Notes: generated from the letters alone by a model not told the origin. DNA of 64,000 nt from an uncultured Alteromonadaceae bacterium (GCA_947494925.1 CANLWS010000001.1:372001-436000); one strand, 5' to 3'. Positions 37,692-46,145 are shown, counted from the first letter of the stretch. A program made the numbers and translations.

Positions 37692-38057
37692 ATGCTAACT
37701 GCAAACATACGAATTGGTGCAAAACTGTATTCAGATGTGGAGCGTTTTCCGTACGGATTTAAAAAATCGGGCGATTTCAGCATTGCGGAAGCCACTATTC
37801 TTTCCACACTTGGCTTAACTTTACGAGATTTGGAATCGGGTTTACTTAAGCCCAAATCCACTGATGAAGAGCATTTCGTCCAAGTCACTAGAGGACTCGC
37901 AGAGCCTGTAACAAAAGTTGAACGCACTTGGCAAAAATATGTTCGACTTACAAGATCGAAAAGAAATTTCTTCACCTTACATAGTTCAAACGTGCGTGAA
38001 GACAGCGATGAGGAGGGAGATGAATTTGAAGAATCAGATCTGGGAATTGCAGTTTAG
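37692..38057 (+). CDS. DUF413/MaoP-like protein, copy 2
   Basis: A 121-residue paralogue of the 36841-37170 protein: VERFPYGFKKSGDFSIAEAT and VERTWQKYVRLTRSKRNFFTL match copy 1 position by position. It has an acidic tail (EDSDEEGDEFEESD) that copy 1 lacks. The start ATG 37692 follows GAGGG. Having two different DUF413 genes side by side suggests one may have a changed role. Confidence 0.9.
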   Translation: MLTANIRIGAKLYSDVERFPYGFKKSGDFSIAEATILSTLGLTLRDLESGLLKPKSTDEEHFVQVTRGLAEPVTKVERTWQKYVRLTRSKRNFFTLHSSNVREDSDEEGDEFEESDLGIAV

Positions 38058-38414
38058 TTTGAGAAGCAAAATTACAATATTCGCAAACAGATAACCTCTA
38101 TTAAAGTAATAAAGAGTTAACTAGTATAGTTTTCCCCTTATAAAGCTAGATTCTTTAATCGAACCCCGTCGAGAGAAAATCTTGTTTTGTTTGGGGAGAG
38201 CTTTTAAGTATAAACCTGATATTAATAACATACTAACAACATCTAGTTTACTACTGACCAGAATCAATAGACTTAAGACTACTAGGGAAAATTTTCCCTT
38301 AGTATAATTGATGAATTTCTAGCGAGTTAAATGTTGGTTATCTCGTTTGTAGTAATCAGCGTTGCCATTCTTACTATCAAAGAGCCTCAATATCTCTTTA
38401 ATCAAGCGCCAAGA
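38058..38414. other. AT-rich intergenic region
   Basis: About 357 bases between convergent genes, AT-rich with short dispersed motifs (ACTAGTATAG, TTTTCCCTTAG). No gene or clear terminator hairpin recognised. Confidence 0.35.
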
Positions 38415-39026
38415 TTACTTGACCCCCTCTTCATCTTTAGCGACTGCAACTACTTCGCTTTTGTCTGCCACTTTACCAACAGTTTTCCATCGATTTCTAG
38501 GGTTGATGATTGTTGGTCTGTTAAGGATAAGATTATTAGGATAAACGACAATCTCGCGCTCCTCAGTCACTAATTTGGTATTAAACAAGCCGACTTCGGA
38601 GATATATCCTTCGATGTAGTTATCTGCGTCCAGTACTCTGATAAAATTTCCTCGTCTGAATGAGGTGTGAAATAACATCAGAAAGTAACAGGTAACGTTG
38701 CTTAACAACGACCAGCTCGCGAACAACGCAACGCCTGTCAGCGTCAATAGAGACGTAGATACAAGCAACAGTCCGCTAAAATCTACTCCCCATATAATCA
38801 ATATGATTGAAATAGTAACGATGCCGGTAACCAAGCGCATTATATGCGCTGCTTTTTGCGAATTTTCAGATTTAAAATTACTTTGAACAGCCTTTTCTTC
38901 AATCTTAGGCAAGGTTACTCTGGTAACCAACAGGTAGAAAAAAAGCATAACCAAAGACCAAGCTATACTCATTAGATTGTCGCTTGACCAAGACAGGATG
39001 TAATTCATCCATTCTTCATTCATCAT
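38415..39026 (-). CDS. Short MscS-domain membrane protein
   Basis: A 203-residue protein: three hydrophobic segments and a reduced MscS-like core (SLLTLTGVALFASWSLLSNV, FRRGNFIRVLDADNYIEGYI, REIVVYPNNLILNRPTIINP). It ends soon after the beta domain, without the large cytoplasmic vestibule of full MscS. Its ATG overlaps the DUF1003 stop by four bases, so the two are co-translated. Confidence 0.8.
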   Translation of the reverse strand: MMNEEWMNYILSWSSDNLMSIAWSLVMLFFYLLVTRVTLPKIEEKAVQSNFKSENSQKAAHIMRLVTGIVTISIILIIWGVDFSGLLLVSTSLLTLTGVALFASWSLLSNVTCYFLMLFHTSFRRGNFIRVLDADNYIEGYISEVGLFNTKLVTEEREIVVYPNNLILNRPTIINPRNRWKTVGKVADKSEVVAVAKDEEGVK

Positions 39027-39538
39027 TTTTGGTCCGTATCCTGTTCAGGATTATTGGATTTCGCTGCAATAAGTTCGTCCAACTTTTGATGTAATCTGAT
39101 AATTTCCAAATCTGTTTTAAGGCTCACTTCATAATTTAGGGTCGCGGCCATTCTGTCTTTATCTGACTGTCGATTCTGCGACATCATAATGATAGGAGCC
39201 TGAAGGGCTGCCAATGATGACAATACTAAATTAAGTAAGATAAAAGGATAAGGGTCAAAAGCTTCTTCGCTAACAATAAACAGTGTATTTATTATCATCC
39301 ATACCAACATGATAGTGATAAACAAGATAATAAATGTCCAGGAGCCTCCAAATTCAGCCACCTTATCAGCGACTCGTTGGCCAAAACTGAGTTGGTCTCG
39401 AAAGCTTTCATTTAAGTTGGTTGCGATGGGCTCTTGATTGGCTATGGCTTGAATAACATGTTGTTCACGCTCATTCAGGTCATTGTATTTAATATCGAGC
39501 AACGCTTTTGCTAAATTTTCGAAGTATTTTTTAACCAT
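39023..39538 (-). CDS. DUF1003 membrane protein
   Basis: A 171-residue protein with two central hydrophobic segments: FGQRVADKVAEFGGSWTFII, then DPYPFILLNLVLSSLAALQA and IIMMSQNRQSDKDRMAATLN, the DUF1003 signature. A soluble helical tail follows (LEIIRLHQKLDELIAAK). Function unknown. It forms a two-gene operon with the short MscS protein. Confidence 0.92.
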   Translation of the reverse strand: MVKKYFENLAKALLDIKYNDLNEREQHVIQAIANQEPIATNLNESFRDQLSFGQRVADKVAEFGGSWTFIILFITIMLVWMIINTLFIVSEEAFDPYPFILLNLVLSSLAALQAPIIMMSQNRQSDKDRMAATLNYEVSLKTDLEIIRLHQKLDELIAAKSNNPEQDTDQK

Positions 39539-39714
39539 CTTATTCTCCTATCAGACTTTAGACTAACTATATGTCTTTTAAGGAACTTTGCCTTGCACAA
39601 TCTGCAAACATATTGGATAAACCGAATGCACAAGCTACAAGGTTTGGGCGTAAACCTTTTGTTGATTAAAATATCTAACACTTAAAATGTTTATGAATTA
39701 GTTTCTTGTGATCT

Positions 39715-40113
39715 TTATTCCTTATCAAGACTATCCACAATTATAGCCCCCAGCGAAGCAGGCATGGCAATGATAACTATACGTTTTAATGCCACAACTG
39801 TATCAGTAATCAAGGGCAATTTATCCAGAGAAAACAGGACGCTTGCAACTACAACTAATGTAATTAAATATGCTGTTACTATTCTTACCACATAGCTGAT
39901 AATTCTCCGCTCGACGTCGCCTTGAAATAAGCTGTAATAGGTATAAAGCGTCAGAAAAAGCAGTGACAGCAATCCCAAAAAAACCAAGTTCATTGTGGGC
40001 AGTGATTCGGCCATTTTCCAGGCCTCCTGGGTGAACGCAATTGGCATGGACATGGCAAAAGCACCAATGGCAATCTGGCTTGCATCTTCGGAGTTAAAGT
40101 AAAGTTTAATCAA
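39715..40113 (-). CDS. DUF2391-like integral membrane protein
   Basis: A 132-residue protein with four hydrophobic segments (AIGAFAMSMPIAFTQEAW, LVFLGLLSLLFLTLYTYYSL, ITLVVVASVLFSL, VIIAMPASLGAIIVDSL). The pattern resembles the DUF2391/TIGR02587 family. Function unknown. Last chromosomal gene before the repeats and the transposon. Confidence 0.7.
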   Translation of the reverse strand: MIKLYFNSEDASQIAIGAFAMSMPIAFTQEAWKMAESLPTMNLVFLGLLSLLFLTLYTYYSLFQGDVERRIISYVVRIVTAYLITLVVVASVLFSLDKLPLITDTVVALKRIVIIAMPASLGAIIVDSLDKE

Positions 40114-40315
40114 TCAAATCACTCTTGTGTTGTCTTTTGTGTAGCTAGTTTATCGATAAAAACATTCCAATTCAGTTGATAGCGATCTATTACACTTTTC
40201 TAAAGGCTTTTTCACGGGATTTGAGCGAGATAGAGACTATATACCTGACACCGATTCTTGTGGAGAGCGCAACGAAGCCTTACTCTTTGAAGCGAAAAAA
40301 AATCGAAACATAATC

Positions 40316-40392
40316 GTGGTCGTCTCTTCGACGTCATCCATGGCGCCGGAATCCAGCCCGAACGTCCGTGTCCGGTCGTTCAGCGGGAAACG
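40316..40392 (+). repeat. Dispersed intergenic repeat, copy B
   Basis: CTCTTCGACGTCATCCATGG and GTCGTTCAGCGGGAAACG align with copy C at 40536-40623 over most of its length, and in part with copy A at 26065-26290. Copy B lacks the final TTCTTCGAAGC part. Confidence 0.7.
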
Positions 40393-40535
40393 AAGGCATG
40401 ATTGAGTTCGATATAAACACGTCCATGATGAAATTCACCCAGCCAATACATCCTTGTATTGTCGTTCGGCCGGGCGGCGCGGAGCTGACCTCCGGAAAAC
40501 CCCGCTCGAGTACTGAGGATTTTTTAATTGAAATA

Positions 40536-40623
40536 GTGCTGTTTCTTCGGCGCCATCCATGGCGCTGGGTTCCAGCCTGGCATCCATGCCAGTCGTTCAG
40601 CGGGAAAACGCTTCTTCGAAGCT
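40536..40623 (+). repeat. Dispersed intergenic repeat, copy C, next to the transposon end
   Basis: The most complete copy: TTTCTTCGGCGCCATCCATG, an inner inverted repeat with CCATGG, GTCGTTCAGCGGGAAAACG, and the palindromic CTTCTTCGAAG near its end. It finishes 11 bases before the transposon terminus at 40635. The stretch around 40553-40586 is where a CAST guide would be expected to bind. Confidence 0.75.
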
Positions 40624-40634
40624 AAAAACTACCC

Positions 40635-40740
40635 TGTTGATCCAAGCATAAACTGACATTCTGATATTTATAAAAATCAGTCACTTAAGTGATTCACAAG
40701 GATACCCTGACATAAATAATTCCAAGCATACATTGACATA
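40635..40740 (+). repeat. CRISPR-side transposon end with three TnsB-site-like repeats
   Basis: After TGTTGATCC there are three related sites: CAAGCATAAACTGACATT ending near 40660, GGATACCCTGACATAAAT ending near 40716, and CAAGCATACATTGACATAAA ending near 40742. The TGACAT cores are 54 and 26 bases apart, one long then one short gap. From memory this is the spacing of the equivalent end of Tn6677. Between the first two sites there is a palindrome TCACTTAAGTGA at 40681-40692 and an inverted repeat CTGAT...ATCAG. Confidence 0.85.
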
Positions 40741-40768
40741 AATCACCAATTTGATGAGTGATTTTTTT
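40741..40768 (+). terminator. Rightward hairpin with T tract just inside the transposon end
   Basis: AATCAC and GTGATT pair, followed by a run of T. On the plus strand it would stop transcripts entering from the flanking chromosome before they run antisense into the CRISPR array. Confidence 0.55.
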
Positions 40769-40798
40769 GGATTGGTAGAACGGTGTAAGAAACTTTCT

Positions 40799-41302
40799 TT
40801 CATTAACTGCCTTTTCGGCAGAGTAGCCTGCTTCATTATGCAGTTCCATTCGTCAGACATTTTTAGCTGCCTATGCGGCAGGAAAATGTTGCGACACGTC
40901 AAGTAATTCGCAATCGGAGATTTTTAGCTGCCTATACGGCGGAAACATTAGCAACCCTAACTTATAAATACAGAGTGGAATGTCAAGCTACTTTTGCAGC
41001 AGATTAAATCAGAATAAATTTAAACGCTAATTTTACTACCAATAACTGTCTATGCGACAGTTTCCTTACTCCACCCTAGTAAATAAGAGGTAAGTACTTT
41101 TCAACTACCTACGCGGCGGAACACAAGCTCTTGCTGAACACGACCGTATTGCCCTTTTTTAAGCTGCCTACGCGGCGGATCATCCTGGCAATCGGGTCTG
41201 TCAGTGGGCGTGCCATTGAAAGCTGCCTATTCGGCGGAAATTGTCCCGGGAATGAAAAAATTTCCGGTTGTGATTTATTTAGCTACCTGTCCGGCGGAAA
41301 TA
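40799..41302 (-). CRISPR. Type I-F3 CRISPR array, nine diverged repeats
   Basis: Nine units of 28 bases with 30-33-base spacers, transcribed leftward after cas6. On the plus strand the cores lie at 40807, 40867, 40928, 40988, 41046, 41105, 41164, 41223 and 41283 (spacing 58-61). The minus-strand stems read, for example, CTGCCGCATAGGCAG (40867 unit), CTGTCGCATAGACAG (41046 unit) and CCGCCGTATAGGCAG (40928 unit). No two repeats are identical, but all nine have a 5-bp stem region around a loop of the form GNNNA. The leader to cas6 is only ~59 bases. Confidence 0.9.
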
Positions 41303-41361
41303 TACAACGCATAAATATGTCAAAATTAAGTATAGAAAGCATTGGTAAATCTGAAAAGATC

Positions 41362-41967
41362 TTAATCTAGATTTTTAGGGACCGATGCTTTCCGGCTTGA
41401 TTTATTCGACAAACCATAAGAGGTATAATTCCCATAGGTAACGTTTTGCGCCATTTCTAATTGGATATTTAGATTGAAATTACGATCACTACTCTTGCTG
41501 TTCATTGGTATTTTGTGGAAATGTGGGAATACTTTCTCACTACTAGAAAGATAAGCTGCATTGTAGTTCTCCCCACGCTGCTTAGCTCTTCTGGCGCATC
41601 TTCTCAGTTTGCGTCTTACACCTGCTGGCGTTAGTTCATCAACAGCTTGATTTCGAGAAAACATTATTTCTTCCGACCCATTCTCAGGAACAGGTTTTAA
41701 TGCAGAGATTTCGAAATACTCTAAATCTTGCATTTGTTGATAGTAATGTTGGTCAATTAACAAGTCGATACAAGCACTATCTACCGACACAAAGGCAATA
41801 GAATTTCCTGGTGATTCCTCCGACCAATCAGGAAAAGTTATGCCAATGGAATTTAACTTGTGCCGAGAGTTAAACCCGTGCAGTACTTTCAGACACTTGC
41901 CAATGAGAAAGTTATGATTGCTATCGGCTGGAATAAAAGTGATTTTTCGATAGTAGCGAGACGACAT
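41362..41967 (-). CDS. cas6: Cas6f (Csy4) crRNA endonuclease
   Basis: A 201-residue protein that cuts the CRISPR transcript at the repeat hairpin and stays on the crRNA. Residue H30 in KVLHGFNSRHKLNSIGITFP fits the catalytic histidine of Csy4. The arginine-rich helix (GVRRKLRRCARRAKQRG) should grip the stem. Near the end TSYGLS matches the FGLS-type motif of type I-F Cas6. It begins right after the cas7 stop codon and ends ~60 bases before the array. Confidence 0.92.
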   Translation of the reverse strand: MSSRYYRKITFIPADSNHNFLIGKCLKVLHGFNSRHKLNSIGITFPDWSEESPGNSIAFVSVDSACIDLLIDQHYYQQMQDLEYFEISALKPVPENGSEEIMFSRNQAVDELTPAGVRRKLRRCARRAKQRGENYNAAYLSSSEKVFPHFHKIPMNSKSSDRNFNLNIQLEMAQNVTYGNYTSYGLSNKSSRKASVPKNLD

Positions 41968-42999
41968 CTATTTGCTTCCTAAACTGAACAAACCACCCTT
42001 TACCAAATTCGCGGCAATAAAATGCGCATCGTTCAATTCCGATGATTTCATCTTTTTCTTGGATTTTAATCTGCTGTTCAATTGTTCGAGGCCACTTAGA
42101 AGGGTATAAAAATCTTTCTTGGATTCAGGATGCCGATAGACCGTTGCCCTATCTTTATCAACTGCAAAGCTACCTACCCTCACTGGTATATCTGCCCCAT
42201 CAAACCAATCGTCAATGGTCGCTATCGCAGCCCCTATCTTATAAGCGCCAATAATCGCCGTGCGTTTTCCTTCTACCATCGTGTCTTGGTATGTTCTGCT
42301 ACGATCAAGTTTGTTCGCTTGTTCAACAAACGCCTGACTAGGGTAAATTTCACTAGCCAATGGTAATGATAATTCTGCCGTTACCTCTAAAAAAAGATAC
42401 TTCCTGGGGTCTACTAAAGCATTTTCAAACTCGTTTACAAGCCCATCGAATTCAGTAATCTCATCAATCCAATTTGGTTCGAATCGTTTCCGGTTTACCC
42501 CTTTTATTGAACATTGTAATCCTCCTGAACTCTGTATTTTGATTGTTGTATCAAGCGTTTTTTGATTTCGCCACAACCAGTTACCACTCAACACATTGTT
42601 CAGATATCGCTCTGCCAGATACCTGTATCCACCCAATTTACGATACTCAGCGGCGAAATCAGTCAGTAAACTTCTAACACCGTCATCATTACAGGCTCTC
42701 GGCTCAATTGAACTCGCATCTACGCTAAGAGAGAATTTACATAGGGTGTGCTTAGCATCTGCGGGCGCATAACAATAGTCAATTGTGTGAGGGTTGCCTT
42801 CAGATAACTTTTTATTATCCACACCCTTTTTCAGACTCATATCATTAGCGAATGCTTCGCTAGGCCCACCTTTCTGCCCGAGAATTTTGACCGTGTTAAT
42901 TTCTAATGGCTTTTGATTGCCCTGTTCATCTACTGAATAGAATACTGCAATGCCAGGCGATATTGATCGTTGATAACTTAGTCTGTTTGGTAGCCTCAT
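41968..42999 (-). CDS. cas7: Cas7f (Csy3) backbone subunit of the I-F3 Cascade
   Basis: A 343-residue protein starting MRLPNRLSYQRSISPGIAVF, a typical Csy3 N-terminus; LLTDFAAEYRKLGGYRYLAERYLNNVLSGNWLWRNQ (split across ~110-145) and the C-terminal DAHFIAANLVKGGLFSLG are also typical. Several copies coat the crRNA spacer. It adjoins cas6 without a gap and follows cas8 by 12 bases, so the tniQ-cas operon is tightly packed. Confidence 0.93.
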   Translation of the reverse strand: MRLPNRLSYQRSISPGIAVFYSVDEQGNQKPLEINTVKILGQKGGPSEAFANDMSLKKGVDNKKLSEGNPHTIDYCYAPADAKHTLCKFSLSVDASSIEPRACNDDGVRSLLTDFAAEYRKLGGYRYLAERYLNNVLSGNWLWRNQKTLDTTIKIQSSGGLQCSIKGVNRKRFEPNWIDEITEFDGLVNEFENALVDPRKYLFLEVTAELSLPLASEIYPSQAFVEQANKLDRSRTYQDTMVEGKRTAIIGAYKIGAAIATIDDWFDGADIPVRVGSFAVDKDRATVYRHPESKKDFYTLLSGLEQLNSRLKSKKKMKSSELNDAHFIAANLVKGGLFSLGSK

Positions 43000-43011
43000 A
43001 TATAGTTATCT

Positions 43012-44946
43012 TCAAATTTTGGAACCCAAATATAAGCTAGTTGATGTTTCTTTGTAGTGCCAAAAAAAGCGTTCTATATTTCCAAATGAAGCAATACTAT
43101 TCAATTGGACGCCTGCCAAAATAGGTTCAGCAAATGCATGGACTGGATCATCTGAAGCATCATTCTTTTTGAAAGGTGTTTCTAGATAGTGATAACCAAC
43201 ACATGCGATATTGAGGTTGTATGAAACAGAAGTTTTATCCAAGAAATCGATAAAATTAGTGGTACTCAAGGAATTAAAAGAAGGCGTTATCCATTTCCCA
43301 TTCTTGACTGGAATCGCGGTCACCGCCGATTCGAAACTGTGATGGGTGTTTATTCCCTCAATTTCTGAAAGTGGAATATGAACCGCACCACCGCATATTT
43401 TTTGCGGTAACGCTGCCAACACCTCTTCTCGTTGCAGTATCGCACTAGTTTTAATGACGAGACTCAGGGCGAAGTCACATTGTCTGGAATCAATTATTGC
43501 AGGTGATCTAAGCTGTTTTTTGGAGATTTGAACCTGCTCTTTGGTTAAGCCCCGTTTATGGAAACTATATTCATGAATGCAAATAGCAAATTGCTCAAAC
43601 CCAGCAGATATACCAAATCTACTATCGAGTTGCCTTTGGAGATTATGTATAAAGCCAAAAATGCCGATCATAGAAGGCAAGCCAACCAAATAGGCACAGC
43701 TCTCTGCATTGGCATTCGACACTCTCAGGCCAGGTAAAACAAGATGCGTATGTTTTTGCTGCGGTATTACTAACGGATAATCCTCCTTTTCGTTTTCAAG
43801 GATTATTTTGAATTCCTGTTCGACTATCTTGATGATGGTCGGGTTGTAAGCGATATCATCTGTACTTTTTAAGCGAGACAGATCTGCATGGAAAAGTTGT
43901 GTGATTTGCTTTGACGGGAACTCGGATTCCAACAATTGTTCTAGAGACTTTCGATTGAAAGACATCCAACGTACCAGCATTGCTCCAAGTTTAGCCACTA
44001 ACTCTTTATACCGCTTTTGCTTTTTGTTCTCAGGCAGAAGCCAATCTCTACTTGAGGATAATGAGTGTAAAACAGCCAAGTTCTCTGCCGTCAGCCAGGA
44101 ACTTTTTTGAGTATCTTTTGTGTGCTTACTATTGAGCCCTGTTGGCAAACTTTTTAGAACTTTGATTTTTCCTCCGACACAAGCCGGGAGTGAGCCAACA
44201 CTGGAAGACCGAGGACAATACATGGTTTCCGACTGGCGAAAATTGGAAACAGACCAAGAGTGAATTGCAACCTGAACAATATGAGAAGGGGCGGGCGTCA
44301 AACAAACATATCCACCTGAATGTTTCGGAAACCGAAGGTTTGTCAATTGATGACTAAGATATTCAGATTCAGTTTGATTTATTGGGATTCGGGACAACTC
44401 GTTTCTTATCAGCTTAAGATCTTTTTTAAACATCCCCGATTCAATCAAAGATTTCGTAAATGAAATGTTCTCGCCTATGATAGCTTCACCTAGCGTTAGC
44501 AGCGCTCCTTGCCAGACAAAGTCAGCACATAGAAACGTCGCATAATTGATATCAGCGGAATTCTGAGACCAGCCCAAACGACTACTAATTAGTTTTGAAG
44601 AACTAAAGCAGCCTTTCGGTATAACACCGATTGGAGACAGGCGAATGGCCCCTTTCGCACGATAATCTGGATACTTCAGATTGTGAGTGTGTCTATATCT
44701 AAATGTTTTTATACAGCGTTGAATCCAATTCTTATCCCTTAGCTTTGCTCTTGCATCATTTGAATCAACGACATTGTTTATTAGTGACAGCTTCCAGGTT
44801 AAATTCGCTAAAACGACACACGCTAGTTTTTCATTTCCTGTAACATCTAAAGGAGGTGTAATAGGAGAAAAAGCCTTTTTCCATTCCACGTTTCGGTCTG
44901 CGTAATTTTCAATATTAAGTAACGACGCTATCTCGTTCGAAGCCAT
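43012..44946 (-). CDS. cas8: Cas8f-Cas5f fusion of the I-F3 system
   Basis: About 644 residues, the size of the natural Cas8/Cas5 fusion seen in I-F3 transposons; type I-F1 systems have two separate genes. It recognises the PAM and the 5' handle of the crRNA in the DNA-targeting complex. Family features seen: WIQRCIKTFRYRHTHNLKYP, KQHTHLVLPGLRVSNANAES and the Cas7-like stretch SAGFEQFAICIHEYSFHKRG. The frame also allows GTG 44955, but ATG 44946 is a better start, just after the tniQ stop. Confidence 0.9.
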   Translation of the reverse strand: MASNEIASLLNIENYADRNVEWKKAFSPITPPLDVTGNEKLACVVLANLTWKLSLINNVVDSNDARAKLRDKNWIQRCIKTFRYRHTHNLKYPDYRAKGAIRLSPIGVIPKGCFSSSKLISSRLGWSQNSADINYATFLCADFVWQGALLTLGEAIIGENISFTKSLIESGMFKKDLKLIRNELSRIPINQTESEYLSHQLTNLRFPKHSGGYVCLTPAPSHIVQVAIHSWSVSNFRQSETMYCPRSSSVGSLPACVGGKIKVLKSLPTGLNSKHTKDTQKSSWLTAENLAVLHSLSSSRDWLLPENKKQKRYKELVAKLGAMLVRWMSFNRKSLEQLLESEFPSKQITQLFHADLSRLKSTDDIAYNPTIIKIVEQEFKIILENEKEDYPLVIPQQKHTHLVLPGLRVSNANAESCAYLVGLPSMIGIFGFIHNLQRQLDSRFGISAGFEQFAICIHEYSFHKRGLTKEQVQISKKQLRSPAIIDSRQCDFALSLVIKTSAILQREEVLAALPQKICGGAVHIPLSEIEGINTHHSFESAVTAIPVKNGKWITPSFNSLSTTNFIDFLDKTSVSYNLNIACVGYHYLETPFKKNDASDDPVHAFAEPILAGVQLNSIASFGNIERFFWHYKETSTSLYLGSKI

Positions 44947-44948
44947 TG

Positions 44949-46145
44949 CTACCACCGTGAAATAAACACGTTACTGTGGGAGTTATCCGTTTGAAATTTA
45001 GCTAACCATAGACAAAAAACATCTCCCAGGGACAACACTCTCCAATTTGCGTTTAAAACTGAGTTAGCCTTTATTCTAGATTTAGTTTGTAGTTCACCCT
45101 GGTCAACTAAAGCAGCTATTTGCTCAACTGATGTACCCAAAATAATTGCTGCTTCTATACTGTTTAGCTTAAGGTCACTCAACAGACTTTCAGGTTCGAA
45201 AACATGTTCCTCTAGATAACGCACAATCTCCTTCAACACTATGTTTTCTGACAAATTGGTACTGGGTAGTCGAGAAGCTTGTATCAATAAAAGCCCAAAC
45301 ACATCTTTAAAAGACAACTGATTAAAGGGTCTAAGCGCGTACTCCTTTGAATGCTCCAGTTTACAGTTTAAATGGCTACGCAAACTATCTGGCCATTGTG
45401 TGAGAAACAGGTGAAGTTGTTCGGAATCAATGTCCTTCCCATCATTGAAAGTTTCCTGCCACCATAAACATATCCCCCATGAATGACTTTTAGTCACAGC
45501 AGGTAGCCCCTCAACCTGATTCCCTGCAAGCCAGAGTGCGATTTCCCGTTGAGGCACCGACGAGGCAGTTGCTTCCAAATCAGCCAAATGACTGCCGCAC
45601 TTTGCACACTGTGCAATCTCGTGGCTGCTTAAATAGTTAATATCCTCGCCACAGTCACAATGACTACGAAGCAACACAGAATGCTCCGGGCAAGCTTCAA
45701 TTGGTGAAAAGTGCCAAAGCTGCCTGATATATGCGTGCTCTTTGATACACTCGGGACAAACCGGTACTCCCTTTGTTCTTAAAAAACAAAAGGGAATAGT
45801 GACTCCATTATTGAATACAGATGTGCGCTTTTTAGAAAATAATTGCCCTCCTCGAAACAAGGCCAAGGACAAAAGTGGTAAAGGTTCGTGATTGGTAAGC
45901 TGACTCACAAGGCGCACAGCATCCAGTCTTTTTGCACTGGATACATTGGCATGGCATATATTGATTTTTGATAATTCGCTCGGTAAAGCGGAATCAATTC
46001 CCCGAGTTGATTCGTTAAGATGAGATCTCACGCCAGCCCAAAACGACTGAAATTTATTGTAGCCATTGTGGACACTAAGCCTTAGCAGGTAACTCTCAAG
46101 GCTTTCATCTAAAAAAGGCTTTGTTCTGATGAGCAGCATACTCAT
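44949..46145 (-). CDS. tniQ: TniQ (TnsD-family) adaptor between Cascade and the transposase
   Basis: A 398-residue protein that binds the Cas6 end of Cascade as a dimer and recruits TnsC. The zinc-binding motifs are visible: VPVCPECIKEHAYIRQLWHF with EACPEHSVLLRSHCDCGEDI, then CAKCGSHL. The C-terminal half holds helix-turn-helix segments (NSIEAAIILGTSVEQIAALVDQ). The length is that of I-F3 TniQ, shorter than Tn7 TnsD. First gene of the cas operon. Confidence 0.93.
   Translation of the reverse strand: MSMLLIRTKPFLDESLESYLLRLSVHNGYNKFQSFWAGVRSHLNESTRGIDSALPSELSKINICHANVSSAKRLDAVRLVSQLTNHEPLPLLSLALFRGGQLFSKKRTSVFNNGVTIPFCFLRTKGVPVCPECIKEHAYIRQLWHFSPIEACPEHSVLLRSHCDCGEDINYLSSHEIAQCAKCGSHLADLEATASSVPQREIALWLAGNQVEGLPAVTKSHSWGICLWWQETFNDGKDIDSEQLHLFLTQWPDSLRSHLNCKLEHSKEYALRPFNQLSFKDVFGLLLIQASRLPSTNLSENIVLKEIVRYLEEHVFEPESLLSDLKLNSIEAAIILGTSVEQIAALVDQGELQTKSRIKANSVLNANWRVLSLGDVFCLWLAKFQTDNSHSNVFISRW

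Noticed and set aside
40368-40625. 85-residue plus-strand frame beside the transposon
   Set aside because: It consists of the dispersed repeat and its flanks; codon pattern and content do not look like a protein.
40827-40850. A tenth CRISPR repeat (CTGC...GCAG near 40828)
   Set aside because: It breaks the 60-base period, has a 4-bp stem and an 8-base loop, and lies inside a spacer.
41184-41214. GC-rich spacer with CCTGGCA resembling the repeat copy C
   Set aside because: Only seven bases agree with the flank; not enough for a guide match.
40681-41370. Small reading frames at 40681-40902 and 41131-41370
   Set aside because: They overlap the transposon end and the CRISPR array and have no start signals or domains.
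42470-42500. tRNA-like T-arm sequence GGTTCGAATC
   Set aside because: It lies inside cas7 coding sequence without acceptor or anticodon stems.
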